This document shows positions 48,236 to 62,570 of a stretch of 64,000 nt of DNA, piece after piece. Made by a program: the position numbers and the translations under genes. Source of the DNA: Toxorhynchites rutilus septentrionalis (taxonomy: Eukaryota; Arthropoda; Insecta; Diptera; Culicidae); contig NC_073744.1 of assembly GCF_029784135.1 (NCBI RefSeq), positions 31,230,981-31,294,980 of the forward strand, in the 5' to 3' direction. The first letter of the stretch is position 1, and every line of letters begins with the position of its first letter. Under the pieces are notes generated by a model, which searched no databases, had not been told where the DNA came from, and saw only the letters and a list, made by a program, of their open reading frames with translations.

Positions 48236-49115
48236 TTTTTTTATTCAAAATATATATTTTTATTAAGGCTCATATGGCGTCAGCCTAACGGGGCCGGGAG
48301 TTCAATATTTTGACAATGTTTGCCTACAACTATGTTAGTAATATGTAACCGATTTCTCGCGGTTGGCTCGAGGTTAGTATTACAAGTGTTCTCATAGTTG
48401 GGATGTTGCAGTCTTCAATGCTCGGTACGTGTGCCCGACACGGGAAACTTCCTATTGGGATGCAGCTGACCGTTAATCAGCAACGCCCCCCTAGTCTGCA
48501 CCCCATATCTAGCGTGGTGCGTCTTTCTCGACTCGAGGAATCCAGGATAGAATGATCACTAGCCGGCGCAATCATCAGCTCGTGTAGAGTTGTCATGAGC
48601 GGTACAACCTTTGGCTCTTGTTGAATCATCAGTGGACTGCACAACCTTCGGCCCGTGTATCTGTAAAGAGTGTGTTTATAGATCGGATAGGAGGGATATG
48701 AATCAAGGACACAACGAAGGAAACATCATTAAACGTTGACATCGGCGTTTCTGAGGAACAGGTATAGATGGAGCAGAAGATCAGGATCACGGCTACCTAA
48801 GATATCCCGGACGGGGATATCCGATTGTCTGCCTTGTGCCCTCAATGCTCTGGAGAGCTGAGAGCGGGCAGCATGGAACCGGATACACGACCAGACAACA
48901 TGCTCGATGTCGTGGTAGCCATCGCCACAATCACAAAGATTGTTTGCTGTGAGCCCAATGCGATAAAGATGCGCGTTTAGGTTGTAGTGATTGGACATAA
49001 GCCGAGATATCACGCGAATGAAATCACGACCTACATTCAACCCTCATTGAGCGGATTGCCTCTATTGAGCTGAGACTGTCTGAAAAAATAAAATAATGGT
49101 CGATGGGCAATGTAC
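48236..49115 (-). mobile_element. I/LOA-type retrotransposon copy, 5' truncated and internally deleted
   Basis: The poly(A)/3' end is at about 48236 (TTTTTTTTATTCAAAATATA in plus orientation). The UTR matches 15790-16307. The frame at 48729-49040 carries NVGRDFIRVISRLMSNHYNL and CDCGDGYHDIEHVVWSC. At about 49045 the sequence jumps from that region to CTCATTGAGCGGATTGCCTC, which corresponds to about 320 bp further 5' in the 14.8-kb copy: an internal deletion. It retains the empty TTTAATG site of the TTAA MITE. Confidence 0.85.
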
Positions 49116-50170
49116 GGTAAGCTACCTCTGATTCGACATCTAGCTAATTGGACAGATCTGTAATGCGACACGAATGACACGACACGACACTGAGCGAGCA
49201 TGTCGTATTAAATATAAACTACTGTATTTAATATTTAAAAAAACATCGTATGGAACTTGCAAATTTATTCATATTTATATTCATTTACATATAATACTTA
49301 TTTTGAAAACGCGTTCATTCCATCTGAAAATGTATCATTACGTTTGACGCTTCCCAAACTCGGAATACGAAGCTGCCGCCAACGCAAATTATAGATCGCA
49401 CATGTGCTAGTTGGCAGGATGTATCATTTCTCATGGATCCATTGTTCAGTCGTAAGCGCGTTGAAAGGATAATGCATAGGATAATCATCCCGATTCTGTC
49501 AATTCAAAGTTTTTTTTTTAATTTTCCCTAGAAAATCAAATGATTTTGCAACAAAATGTCGACAACATTGTGTTTTTATAGACAATTAGCCTGTGATTTT
49601 CGAAATCTACGATTGTGGATATCCTCTTTAAAAAAAAATCAGTCGCTATGAGTATTAGTTTTATTACAGTGAAAATTGTAATCTGAAAATCCTCCAGCGT
49701 ATACAGTAAGCTACATTGAATGCGACATTTAGCTAATTGGACAGACCTGTAGTGTAACAATTTTAATTGGATATTTTTGTAAACATCGAGTTCGGGGCCC
49801 AAATTATGGCTCCACACTGAAAGTCGCCACCAGACGTCAACACTGTATCATTCTCATCGCGCTAATGTCCAATTACAGGTCAAAATCCTCTCCAATGCGA
49901 CACTGAGTGGTAAATTAAATATCTGGCAGGATCGAGACAGCGACCGATTAGTTTGACGTGAAATTGATTCATAGTAAACTGTATGTAAAGGTGATATTAT
50001 GAAGCAGATGTTTGCGGGGGAAAATCAAGACTACAAAATGGAATCGAAAAAAAATTACGAGCGATAAAAAAACATCTTGGACAATGTTAGGTTGAAATGT
50101 TAGTTAAAAAATCGAAAAATAGAAAAAAAAAACAGTGGTTACTCACCATCAAACCAGTTTTACGCTACTG
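49116..50170. other. Fragments of family R; no gene seen
   Basis: 49240-49395 (plus) resembles the right end of family R (CGGAATACGAAGCTGCCGCC). 49795-49870 (minus) resembles its left end (GCCACCAGACGTCAACACTG). CTAATTGGACAGA...TGTAGTG occurs twice (49143, 49733). No protein frame is convincing. Confidence 0.5.
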
Positions 50171-50401
50171 GTCCCAGATAGAGATGGGCAAAACGGTTCA
50201 TTTCAGTGAGCGGCTCAGAGCCGTGCGCTCAATGAAAAGAGCCGGCTCATTTGAGCGGCTCGGCGGCTCTTTTCAGGAAGCAGTTTATTCGGGTATGGGA
50301 CGTAAAAAATTAAGCTTGAAACAATAATTAGTGCAGAGAATAGAAAAAATAATATTTCACAGAAGATTTTCTCATATATATTTCTATTAAAAAAATCTTC
50401 A

Positions 50402-50975
50402 TTAAACATTTTGATTTATGAACATTATTTTTTCAATGTTTCCTGACGTAAGTCTACTACGTCTTTCACTACAAACTTGTCCTGCTTTCGAAAAAATTCG
50501 CTCACATGGTACTGAAGTCGCCGGAATACATAATATTTTCAAAGCAATTTCGTAGAGCCGCGGATAGATAGATTTCCTTTCCTCCCACCAAAGCAAAGGG
50601 TCGCTTGTTCTCAGCAAATATGGCTCCACTAAATATTTATCTAACTCAGCTATTGCAGCAGCTTCTGGATCATGTGGAGCTTGAAGATTGCCAACCAATG
50701 CATCAAACTCCTCCCATACAGATGACCGCGCTTCATCACCAACGATTGGTGCTGGTTCTGCAGGCGTGTATTCTATGGATGTCATTTTTAGCGTCCTTAT
50801 CAACGACTGGTATGCATTGTTGTACTTTATATTATCCCCAAAACCTTACTGCTTGAAGCGCGGATCTAGCAGTATTGATTGGGCTACCAATTCGTCTGAC
50901 TCAAGATCTGCAAATCGTTTTACCAGCTCCGAAATCAATTCATTACACAGCTTTTTTATAATCACGGGAACTGAT
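50402..50975 (-). pseudogene. hAT transposase C-terminal region
   Basis: The frame from about 50975 reads LISELVKRFADLESDELVAQ and SILLDPRFKQ, then a stop (TAA at 50846-50848), then GFGDNIKYNNAYQSLIRTLK, an acidic linker, and the hATC dimerisation block DPLLWWEERKSIYPRLYEIA, LCIPATSVPCERIFSKAGQV and SRLTSGNIEKIMFINQNV. LLDPRFK and the SVPCERIFSKAG/LTSGNIEKIMFI signatures are diagnostic of hAT transposases. The N-terminal BED finger and the catalytic DDE segments upstream are not recognisable beyond about 51180. One stop and the missing core make it non-functional. Confidence 0.9.
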
Positions 50976-51199
50976 CATCATGACGAACATGAACATGACG
51001 AATCATCAGTCGGGAGATTTAATTGTTGAAGGAACACGCTCAATGCTTGATTTGCATCTCATTCCTACATACTTTTACACACTAATGTATCCCGAAGGCA
51101 AAATCCACAGCGTAGCTACTCCCATCTCTTTCACCCTGTACTTGAAGAGGATTGTTAGAATGAGAATCAATCGTTAGGTTCATTTATTCATTTCTGTTT

Positions 51200-51570
51200 A
51201 CACTCTCGTTGATCACATTCGTGATGACAGTGGTACAGTGTCTGCGTCTGGTGACGACCTTTAATTCGGGTCTCAAACTCGATAGTGTAATTTCTGTCAG
51301 ATCATCAGGAACGAAGGCAATTTAAAAATCTTAACAATTGAATGAAAATTTCTACATCATGTTATTTAACTAATCGAAACACTAATTCCTGACTATAACG
51401 CTATACATTTCCGACATTTTTATAGAAACTTTCCATTAGAATATAAAATTGCCTTCAAACACAATTTTCGTATGAGAATTTTTCACCACCTGCAAAAAAG
51501 TGTTTTTCATTGCAATAGAATACTAATTTTGTCTATACGGAAAAGTTAATTTTCATTCATAATTTCAATT
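51200..51570 (+). repeat. Repeat family R copy nested in the hAT element
   Basis: GTCTGCGTCTGGTGACGACC, TTGAATGAAAATTTC, CCATTAGAATATAAAAT and TTAATTTTCATTCATAATTT follow the family order. It is followed by a short TTATTATTATTA microsatellite (51580-51605). Confidence 0.65.
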
Positions 51571-52939
51571 TTAAAAACGTGTTATTATTATTATTATTTA
51601 TTATTATAGAGTTATGGTACTTCTCAGCATTGAGCTGGAATATTCATCAGTGAGATGGCCCACCGGGACTGGCGGAAGAATACTCGCACCAACAATCTTA
51701 TTGAAACCATCGTTCCTTGTCCCAATGATTTCTGCCAGCTCCACCACATTCGAAATTGTACGGAACGCCATTACCTAAGGCTATTGCGAACGAAAACGTA
51801 ACTTTTCATCAATATTTTATAAATTTATCGATGCATATGAATATTCACAATAGGAAATGCAAAAACAAATGAAAAAATCTTTCGAAGTAATAAATCTTGA
51901 ATGCGCTGCGGTCGCAGATTTTTTGGTTATTAGTCAACAGAAACAAAATGTCATTATTTGATCTATCGAACATTTTATTTTTCCACCAATTTTTTCTATA
52001 GGAGGTTTAATCGAATGGTTTTGTCCTACATCACAATGTATGTTTTTTTCATCGAAGAAGTGCTGTGGTATTTTTGCATTTTATTAGGTTTCTTTTATTG
52101 AAATTGAAACTTCTTCCGTACTTCATTGCTTGAAATCGAATTTATTGCCCAATAAAGTTATTCGAAATTAAATTGATGGTATTTGGTAGCTAAGAAATTA
52201 AGCTATTATTTGGTGCAAAAACTTTATAATATGATTGCTTCCCAAAGACATGAAAAATTATTAATGTTGCTGTTAGATTGTTCGAACAGCTGGTCGTTAG
52301 CTGGCTAACAAAGACGTTGTAACAAATGAGCTCTTGTAGCAAACATATTATTGAAAAATAAGTAGAACAAACTTAAGTTAAACGGTTTCATTGTGATTCA
52401 ACATAAAACAAACAAATAATGTACTGAAAGCTAAGAAATTATTAGACAAGTAACCTCTTTCTTCATTAACCCCTTTGCCTATGATTGAATTTCCAAAATA
52501 ATGGACCAAATGCAAACAATTCGATGGGTCCACATCGAATAATTTCACTACTTTTCTGAGCGTACTAGCGCCCTATGATATGCAAGTACACCACGAGTAA
52601 AATTCGATTTTGTAGATGAATCTAGAAGAGATCGATATTGACCCCTTAGGGTAGAATGTTACATGAACCAACCTGTTATAAGAATGACAAATATTTTAGT
52701 AGAAATATTAATGTTGTAATTTGTATTAATAATTATTAATTACTTGATTTTTACTGAATTTTATGCCTATAAGTATTTTGTATGAACGAGAAAAAGATAA
52801 ATTTTTTAGAGAAATTTGGCTATAGAGGTCGATGATATCACTTCATTCTATAAAGGGGTCTCTTGCTCAAAATAGTCTGGGAATTCCTTATATAAAACAT
52901 TACTGAGACTCAAATAAAATCGTTGAGTATATGATGAAA
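51571..52939. other. Interior of the hAT element; no gene seen
   Basis: After the microsatellite, 51605-51780 is GC-richer with no frame I recognise. The rest is AT-rich with no motif. Confidence 0.35.
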
Positions 52940-53650
52940 CCATAATCCGATGCCGTCTTGGACTTTCATGTTACATAAATATACTAGTCAAGTCCTTTCA
53001 TTTGATACCCATATTGATGGGGTTCCAAAAAAAAACATATTTCGCTATTTTGTGATGACGGCCATTTTTGATTTCCATTTTTCATAAATAACTGTGTTCT
53101 ACTAGTCAAGCCCTTTCATTTGATACCCATATTGATGGGGTTTTGAAAAAAATACATATTTCGCTATTTTGTGATGGCGGCCATTTTGAATTTCCATTTC
53201 TCGTAAATAACTTTGTTCTACTAGTCAAGTCCTTTCATTTGATACCCATATTGATGGGGTTTTGACATAATTTGTAGTCTGCCATTTTGTAACTGCCGCC
53301 ATCTTGGATTTCCATTTTACATAAATAACTGTATCCTACTAGTCAAGTCCTTTCATTAGATACCCATATTGATGGGGTTTCTAAAAAAATGCATATTTCT
53401 CTATTTTGTGATGGCGGCCATTTTGGATTTCCATTTTTCATAAATAACTGTGTTCTACTAGTCAAGCCCTTTCATTTTATACCCATATTGATGGGGTTTC
53501 GAAAAAAATACATATTTCGCTATTTTGGGATGGCGGCCATTTTGGATTTCCATTTTTCATAAATAACTGTGTTCTACTAATCAAGCCCTTTCATTTGATA
53601 CCCATATTTATGGGGTTTCAAGAAAATATGTAATCCGCCAACATTTACAA
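52940..53650. repeat. 118-bp satellite, six tandem units, inside the hAT element
   Basis: The word CTAGTCAAG (or CTAATCAAG) occurs at 52984, 53102, 53221, 53339, 53458 and 53577: a period of 118-119 bp. Each unit has CCTTTCATTTGATACCCATA, TTGATGGGGTTT and GATGGCGGCCATTTTGGATT. Units are about 90% alike, most in the centre. There is no conserved frame. Confidence 0.95.
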
Positions 53651-54429
53651 ACATACAAACAGCCAAATAAAACCTATTAAAAAGCAACATGGGAAACATA
53701 TATTTCTTCCGCACTGCCGCAGGCCACGGTTCGTCAGAACGAGCATACGATCCACGGTTCATCACCAAAAAGCCGGCTCTTAAAAGAAACACGGTTCTTT
53801 TATGAACCGCGGTTCTTTTTTGAACCGTGGTTCTCGAATGAACGGCTCTTAAATGAACCACGGTTCACAAAAGACCCATGGCTCATTTAAGAGCCGTTCA
53901 TTCGAGAGCCGCGGCTCATTTTTAATGAACCGTGGGTCGTACGCTCTTCCTGACGAACCGGCTTAAATGAGCGGCTCGTGAGCGCTCGCCCATCTCTAGT
54001 CCCAGAAGTGAAACAATGTTGCCTTACCTCGAAAGAAGGATGGCTCCACTGAGCCTTTTTGTTCTAAACTTAAAATTTATTTACTTCACTTTTTGTATTC
54101 TTTAATAGAAACATAAAATATATAATGGAACTAATCTAAATTGGAATATGCTTTTTCTGACTTTTCTGTGCACGTGTTATGTGGACGGTCCCTTATGATT
54201 TCTTTCATTTTTTGATGTGAAGACCTCCTGTCGTCCCGTTCGAAGATAGTACAGAAAATCTTTTGGCATCCCTGGTTTATTTACTTATTTGCGGCTTATA
54301 TTGCGGCTCAAAAGATTAACAACGTTAAACACAAAAAAAATCTTGTTTTGTTTTGCCCACGAAAAAAAGGGTTAGCGATTGGGCAGTTTTGTAAATTCAT
54401 TTGAATAAATGAAATTTCGTTGAAGTGAG

Positions 54430-56530
<2,101 letters not shown>

Positions 56531-56768
56531 AAGCGCGATTCACATACAACATCCACGTCACGTTCACGTTCCGTCACGTCACGTTGCGTCAATTATTCGA
56601 CCATGAAATTCCTATTGAAGCATTCACATATCCCAGCAACGGCAAGTCGAAGTTGCCTTTGCCGGTGTATGTGAATGTTCGCATAAGAACTGCTTGGAAG
56701 AATAATTGACGCAACGTTACGGGACGGAACGTGAACGTGACGTGGATGTTGTATGTGACTCGCACTTT
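56531..56768. mobile_element. MITE family M2, complete copy
   Basis: The ends AAGCGCGATTCACATACAAC and GTTGTATGTGACTCGCACTTT, the inner GTCACGTTCACGTTCCGTCA inverse pair, and the central CATTCACATA/GTATGTGAATG pair match the 19130 copy. TA lies at each side. Confidence 0.85.
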
Positions 56769-56892
56769 ACTGATATCTGACAAGGCGGCTCAAAAGTGGA
56801 AGCGAATTTACAAGGGAAGAATAGGAGAAGAAGAAAAAAAGAAACAATAAATAAAAAGGGTTTTGGCAAGATTATGCAAACGGGAGCTTTAA

Positions 56893-57591
56893 GGCGGCTC
56901 GCACACCGCAGCAATAAGCAACTAGCAAACTGCAGTACACAATATGCAACAGGAAACATATTTTGTTGTTCTTCGCATACCAGAGCAATAAAAACCCCTG
57001 ACATTATGCAAACAATCGCCTTAATGTACGAAACTTGTCAAAATATGAGCGATAAGTTGCTATTCAACCGACACGCCGTGTTGCTAGCGACATGTGTTGC
57101 TCTGTAAAGGCGACAGCGATATCGTATTGCGTCGGTGTGCGAGATCAACAAAGATTAAATGGAAAAATCCATTGGTGATAATATTGCTTATTGCATGTTG
57201 ACAGTTGCTAGTTGCTCATTGCTCCGGTGTGCGAGCCGCCTAAGGCGCCTCGCACACCGGAGCAATAAGCAACTAGCAACTATCAACATGCAATAAGCAA
57301 TATTATCGCCAATGGATTTTTCCATTTAATCTTTGTTGATCTCGCATACCGACGCAATACGATATCGCTGTCGCCTTTACAGAGCAACACATGTCGCTAG
57401 CAACACGGCGTGTCGGTTGAAGAGCAACTTATCGCCCATATTTTGACAAGTTTCGTACATTAAGCCGATTGTTTGCATAATGTCGGGGGTTTTTATTGCT
57501 CTGGTATGCGAAGAACAACAAAATATGTTTCCTGTTGCATATTGCGTATTGCAGTTTGCTAGTTGTTTATTGCTCCGGTGTGCGAGCCGCC
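56893..57591. mobile_element. Head-to-head pair of identical-length MITEs forming a 0.7-kb palindrome
   Basis: Two 348-bp elements (56893-57240 and 57244-57591) have GGCGGCTCGCACACCG... and ...CGGTGTGCGAGCCGCC ends. They lie in opposite orientation with TAA before, between and after them (56890, 57241, 57592). They are about 95% alike, so the whole is a near-perfect inverted repeat with a 3-bp centre. TAA duplications suggest PIF/Harbinger mobilisation. The frames at 56796-57107 and 57377-57730 are the same non-gene read from the two arms. Confidence 0.9.
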
Positions 57592-57594
57592 TAA

Positions 57595-57805
57595 GGCTAA
57601 GGTTACTTTGGATCGGAGTACGCACGAAAATTTGATTGTACGAATAGAAACAAACAATTTTGTTCGATAGAAGCTGACGAATTCGAACGAAGCAAAGGGG
57701 AAGCAATGTAACCACACCAATGCAACTCAATGTGGTTGTTTACTTTCACTATTGCATACAATTCGTGCGATCACTTTTCTGCATCCAGTGTAACCGCTGC
57801 CTAAG
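57595..57805. mobile_element. MITE family M3 copy 2
   Basis: It begins GGCTAAGGTTACTTTGGATC and ends GCATCCAGTGTAACCGCTGCC. The body CAATGTGGTTGTTTACTTTC is the reverse of the 47321 copy. It directly follows the palindrome. Confidence 0.75.
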
Positions 57806-59526
57806 GGCATCCGCACCAATGCGTTACTATTCAGGGTTTCTAGTCGCGAGTTTGTTTGTTTCTTTGTTTTTAAGAGGCTTTAAACTTTGCAGTTCATTCG
57901 CCTCCAATGTAGTCGCGAGTTTTAGCCGTTGTCAATTTATGAACTCTTCGATTTGCGCACCCGTCGTTGCTATCGCGGTTGCTATAGTATCATTTCTTTT
58001 TCGCACCGCAGGTTGCTAAATACGATTGCTATTACTAGAATAAATGACAAGTGTCAGTTGATTATCTTTTCGTCGCGTTCATTTTTTGATAGATAAATGT
58101 AATATTGTGCGTCTATTCCCTAACTGGACACGACGGTTCGAAACAGTCGCGATTGGAACGGTCGTAAAAATAGTCGCGTTTGCTTTTGACAGATAAATAT
58201 GTCATATGTGACAAATCATACTATCGTCACAGCAGTGGAACTCCATACAATTCTCTAACTAAAAAGTGTCCACATTTTCATCGCTTGTTTACGTGAAGAA
58301 TATAATTTTTTCAGGCACACTTGATTTGAGAGTGTATGGATTTCTAGCTGTCTTGACGCAAGGTCTTTAATGAAAAATGAGAAGATGGGAAGGTTTATAT
58401 AAACATGTTTATAATTACATAAGTTTATTCAAATATTAATATTGCCCTTATTTAACTATTCTGTGCAATTTTATCAAAATTTGAAAGAGAAATTAAAAAA
58501 GGAATGTTTTTTTCAATATTTTTATGAGATTAATCTATTAAAAATCCATGATTACCTTTGCTTTATTATTTACCCCCCATTATTTGTTAATTTTTCCTGC
58601 TTTTCGTTCTTTGACCTATCATTTTAAGAGGTTTGAAATTGCGACAAGATAGAAATTTGGTGTGAAAGAGCGAATTGTAGAAAATTAAGTCGCAAATTCT
58701 CTAAACTTTATAATTAATGTTTTTATGTAGTATTTAATTTTTGAGTTTGTTTGAATGACAGATTGAAGTTGATTCATAGAAGAATAAGATTTCATTTGAT
58801 ATTACGATTTTTGAAATCGACTCAATGGTTGTAAAATTATGACGTTTTGGAAGAAATCTTACTTATTTAATCAGCAAAAGGCCCACGTGGCATGTGCTGT
58901 ACACAAAAATCGTCTCCATTCACATGAATTTAATTTTTTTTTCCAATTGTTAACTTTCATTCTCATATCAAGGATCAACATATCATATCTTTCCATTAAT
59001 CCGCAAACATGCCTAGTAGTAACTTAGAAAAAAACAAACTCATAAACGACAAAAAGAGTCTTCGTATATTTTTTATATATTTTTCACAGTTTTATAGTAG
59101 TTTTATAGCGCTTTTTTAGTTGGAGTGCCTTTTAATAGGCAGTTCGCCAGTTGGAGCACGCGTCAATCAAGAAGCAATCATCCGTCATAATTGTATGTCA
59201 GTTTTACTCAGTTTTTCAATGCCATTTTTATCGAAGAGTCTTTGAACGTTAAAATCAAAAAATTAAGGCACAGTATAAAAGTATTTAGTTTTGCAGTTTG
59301 TTTGACAAATGTATTCGTTTGAAAATATTTATTAATATATATACATATATAAAGTGGATTATATCACATCCACTATTCAAGGAAGTTAATGATAATTTCT
59401 ACCATCAATCCAAATGCAGTAATCTTAATTATTATTATGGCCGCACTAAAAGACATGAAAAACAACAAGAAAAACGCGAACTTTGAAATTTGTGAACTAT
59501 TGCAGTATTACTGCAGTATTATTGCA
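57806..59526. other. No gene seen in 1.7 kb
   Basis: TAAGAGGCTTTAAACTTTGC (57870) resembles a block at 35217 (ATAGAGACTTTAAACTTTAC), so part is shared repeat. The 58400-59520 stretch is AT-rich with only short, motif-less frames. Confidence 0.35.
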
Positions 59527-60830
59527 GCCATTCCATGCCAAACTGATATAGTGGTTTTCAGATTTTCGTGAAAATTGGTGGCTTGTTTTCTTTATGGTAA
59601 AATATTGAACCTGTATTATTTTTTTGTTGGATCTCAGCAAACATTAAGTCGTATGAATAGCTATAATTGGAGGCGATATACATACAACCAAGACACATTT
59701 GTATGATATATGATGCATATAACTAGCAGATACACGCAAAAGTGGAGGCTATATACGTATATGGCATATTGTGTACGCATATAAAGCCGTATATAACGAT
59801 ATGCGATGCTTTTTGGACTGATATGCGATTTGATCCGACAATGTTACCACTCAATCCATCGATGACATGGAAAATCGTGTTTTTGCATTTTATGCGAGTT
59901 TAGATATACATGATCGATATTTTGATTGATATTTTATGCGATTGTGATTTGATACGAATTTATGTAACTTATCATATGCAAAGTAATACGATTTAATGTT
60001 TGCTGGGGTGATTCGATTTTTTTCACTTTTTCCCAAAAATGACTTTTATCAAAATCTCATAACTTTTGAACCACCAAGCCGATTCAGATTATCGATACAT
60101 CAAATTGAAGTTAATGAGCTAGTCTTTTTAGTGAAAAAATGTCAAACTTGCAAGAAATTTGAATTTTTTTCTTGTAATTCTTGATTGTATCCGTTTTTAT
60201 AGTTTACATGGTTTCGGGACCAACGGCGCTATATTTTTCTATATTTTTTTTCTTGAAAACTGAGGATTTTTAACTCAAATTTTTTTTTTGTTCTTTTTTT
60301 CTTTTTTGAGTTATAATTTTTTAAAGTTAACCGATAGTTCGGAATATTAATTTCTTCCCCTTTTTCCTATTCTCAAAAATTCATAACAATTGAACTGCTA
60401 GAGCGATTCAGATGATAGATATATCAAATTAAAGCCTAGAACTTTTTGGAAAAATATTGCACTTGCGAAAAAAATTAATTTTGTTTTCTTGATTAATAAT
60501 TGTATGTTTTTTTTATAAATAAAAAAATATTTTTTTGCAAGTGTGAAATTATTGACTTGAATTAACTATGTCGATTATCTGAATCGGTTCAGTAGATCAA
60601 AAGTTATGAATTTTTGAAAAACGTAATTTTTGGAAAAAAGGAGAAACATGATTTTTTGAACCATCGGTTAAATTTGAAAAATCATAATTTAAAAACGAAG
60701 AAGGACACATTTTTGGATATGTTGTCTAAAAAATCCTCAGCTTTCGAGAAAAAATATAAAAAAATTTAGCGCCCTTGAATGAAAACTATAAAGAACAATT
60801 ACGAACAATAATTGGCATGGAATATATATA
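59527..60830. mobile_element. Foldback element, copy 2
   Basis: The left end CATTCCATGCCAAACTGATATAG matches copy 1 at 4305. The arms contain CGATTCAGATTATCGATACA / TGTCGATTATCTGAATCGGTTC and GGCGCTATATTTTTC / inverse AAATTTAGCGCCC. The copy has accumulated more changes than copy 1, and a 360-bp segment after the left end (with repeated TATACGTATATGGC-like words) differs. Confidence 0.65.
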
Positions 60831-62004
60831 TAGTATATAGTTTGGTGTTAATTTCCACGGCAGCTAAAAAGCTGTTTACTAAAAACTAATTGACGTCAAC
60901 GTTTCATTACCTTGTAACTTCTAGATACAATACCAACAGAGGGTATTTAAAAAAAATGGCTTTTTACGGGGTGTGTTCGAAACTGAAAAAAAAGAAATTT
61001 ATTCAGAAATCATATTTTTAAGTTGTTTTTTAAGCGTACATACATTATTTAGTCGTATAATTATTGTATCATTCAATTTATTCCGATGAGAATGCTTTAA
61101 AATATTTCAACTGATGCTCTTACCACATTTTAATTTTTTTTTCAATGTTCAGTTTCTATGGCGAAGCTTCATTCGTAAATTACACATTTGTCATCATTGG
61201 TGGAATACGACCATAAATGTTGTTATGAATAGAAAAGCAAGTTATGATTACAATACATATGGGTTTATTTTGATAATGCATTATACATAAGCCGATAAAA
61301 ATGCATTATAATATTTGTCCACAGCGTTTCAGCGTGTATATGTATATTTTATTCAATTTTCAGTTCATAATTTCTATCCCATTCGCCGTGTTTATCATGA
61401 TGATGCTAACATTATATACGAACCTCCCACCTTATATATGATGTCTCCCACCCTCTTAGAGACAACTTAACAATATGTTCAATTTTTAGAGCGTAAACCA
61501 TCTGTCAATTATTTCACTGTTTACATTTTCTTGCCACAAATCGTTGCCACTTTTTTCTCTCAAGTTCCACTTCTCTTCTCTGCTATCGTGTTTTCGTGAG
61601 ATTTAAATGAATGATAACAGCATGCAAAATTCAATTCTTAAAACGTTCAGCATCGTCGGGCTAATATAAACACATAATATCATTGTTCATAAGGCTACCA
61701 CTTCCTGGGATTATCACGATTTACGCGAAGTGCAAATCAAGAATTTGTTACTGGAACATAATTCATGAATAAGGAGGAATAATAAGACGTAGCAAACGAC
61801 TTTCCGAAAGCATGATGTAGACAAACGAACCTAGCTGATGAACTTGATTCTATACTACATGCATATGGAATGACTTCGAAACTCTTGGATAGAAACTATG
61901 CGGATACGAGTTTACACAAAAAAAAAAATATGAGTTAAGCTGTTTCCAATGGGATCTTCATCAGCTCTTGCTTCTTGGCGAAGTTGCCATTGCAAATAGA
62001 GAAA
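60831..62004. other. No gene seen
   Basis: Includes a TA microsatellite-like run at 60824-60845 and two CTCCCACC pieces at 61429-61452. No frame with a motif. Confidence 0.35.
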
Positions 62005-62420
62005 TCATGTGAAACCGAGGATACCCAGAATTATAGGACAGAAGTTAATGTTCTGAATTCTGAATTCGTTTTTTTGCGGCACCAAAGAATTCATTGGATC
62101 CAACAATGAACCGAAATTTCTCACTTTGAGTTCTTGTATCTGTGCATGAACAAACGAAGCTTTCATAACGAGGGAGTCAGTTCGTTCATACAAAATATCG
62201 TTAGATGACAAAATACTGTCGGTAATATAATAAACCAATTGTAGACTATGATATGGAGCTTCCATCATTAACTTTGAATACACATCTCCCGGTTGCACAA
62301 GGATGTAATTCGTCCACTTTTCCCACGAAGCGTATAACGCAATGCAGTGCGAGTATATTGCTCTCAACTGTTTGATGCAATTGGAAATTTCCTGAGTGGC
62401 TGGCACTCCTGCTTTTGCTT
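62005..62420 (-). CDS. Exon-like frame of an unidentified host protein
   Basis: The minus-strand frame of about 130 codons lacks an ATG near its start and may begin at an acceptor around 62410 (AAAAGCAG|GAG). It reads VPATQEISNCIKQLRAIYSH, then LYASWEKWTNYILVQPGDVY, SLQLVYYITDSILSSNDILY and VMKASFVHAQIQELKVRNFG. A possible donor is at about 62028 (TTCTGG|GTATCC). Its composition is that of a globular, helix-rich protein and it is free of transposon motifs. I do not know the family. It lies directly downstream of a stop and poly(A) signal of the next entry, so it belongs to a different gene or is a displaced exon. Confidence 0.5.
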
Positions 62421-62522
62421 TTTGTTCGAAATACAGTTTTTTTGCTCACTATTTTCCACAATGTATGTGATGTACTCTCAACGGAATGTTAACTTTAACG
62501 CCATTTTGATAACAACTTGGTA

Positions 62523-62528
62523 TTTATT
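62523..62528 (-). terminator. Poly(A) signal AATAAA of the minus-strand gene
   Basis: AATAAA on the minus strand lies 43 bases after the stop codon at 62571-62573, a normal spacing for a short 3' UTR. Confidence 0.6.
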
Positions 62529-62570
62529 CTCAAATCGTTTAATGTGTATAGCTTCTTAGTCTTTCTGTGT

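Larger units (their letters stand above)
50179..53998. mobile_element. hAT-superfamily transposon, 3820 bp, with exact 8-bp target duplication
   Basis: The ends are TAGAGATGGGC and GCCCATCTCTA. GTCCCAGA is directly repeated at 50171-50178 and 53999-54006, the 8-bp duplication that defines hAT insertion. Sub-terminal regions are dense in GAGCCGGCTC, GGCGGCTC, GAACCACGGTTC and related words in both orientations. The minus strand near the left end carries the C-terminal third of a transposase; the rest of the gene is missing and the space holds a family R copy, AT-rich DNA and a 118-bp satellite. The perfect duplication suggests recent insertion and mobilisation in trans. Confidence 0.9.

Noticed and set aside
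53030..53650. CRISPR-like regular spacing
   Set aside because: The 118-bp units are directly adjacent without unique spacers, in a eukaryotic transposon; it is a satellite.
56796..57730. Two similar frames of 103 and 117 codons (CNTQYATGNIFCCSSHTRAI)
   Set aside because: They are the same MITE sequence read from the two arms of the palindrome; there is no start context or domain, and the similarity comes from duplication of the MITE.
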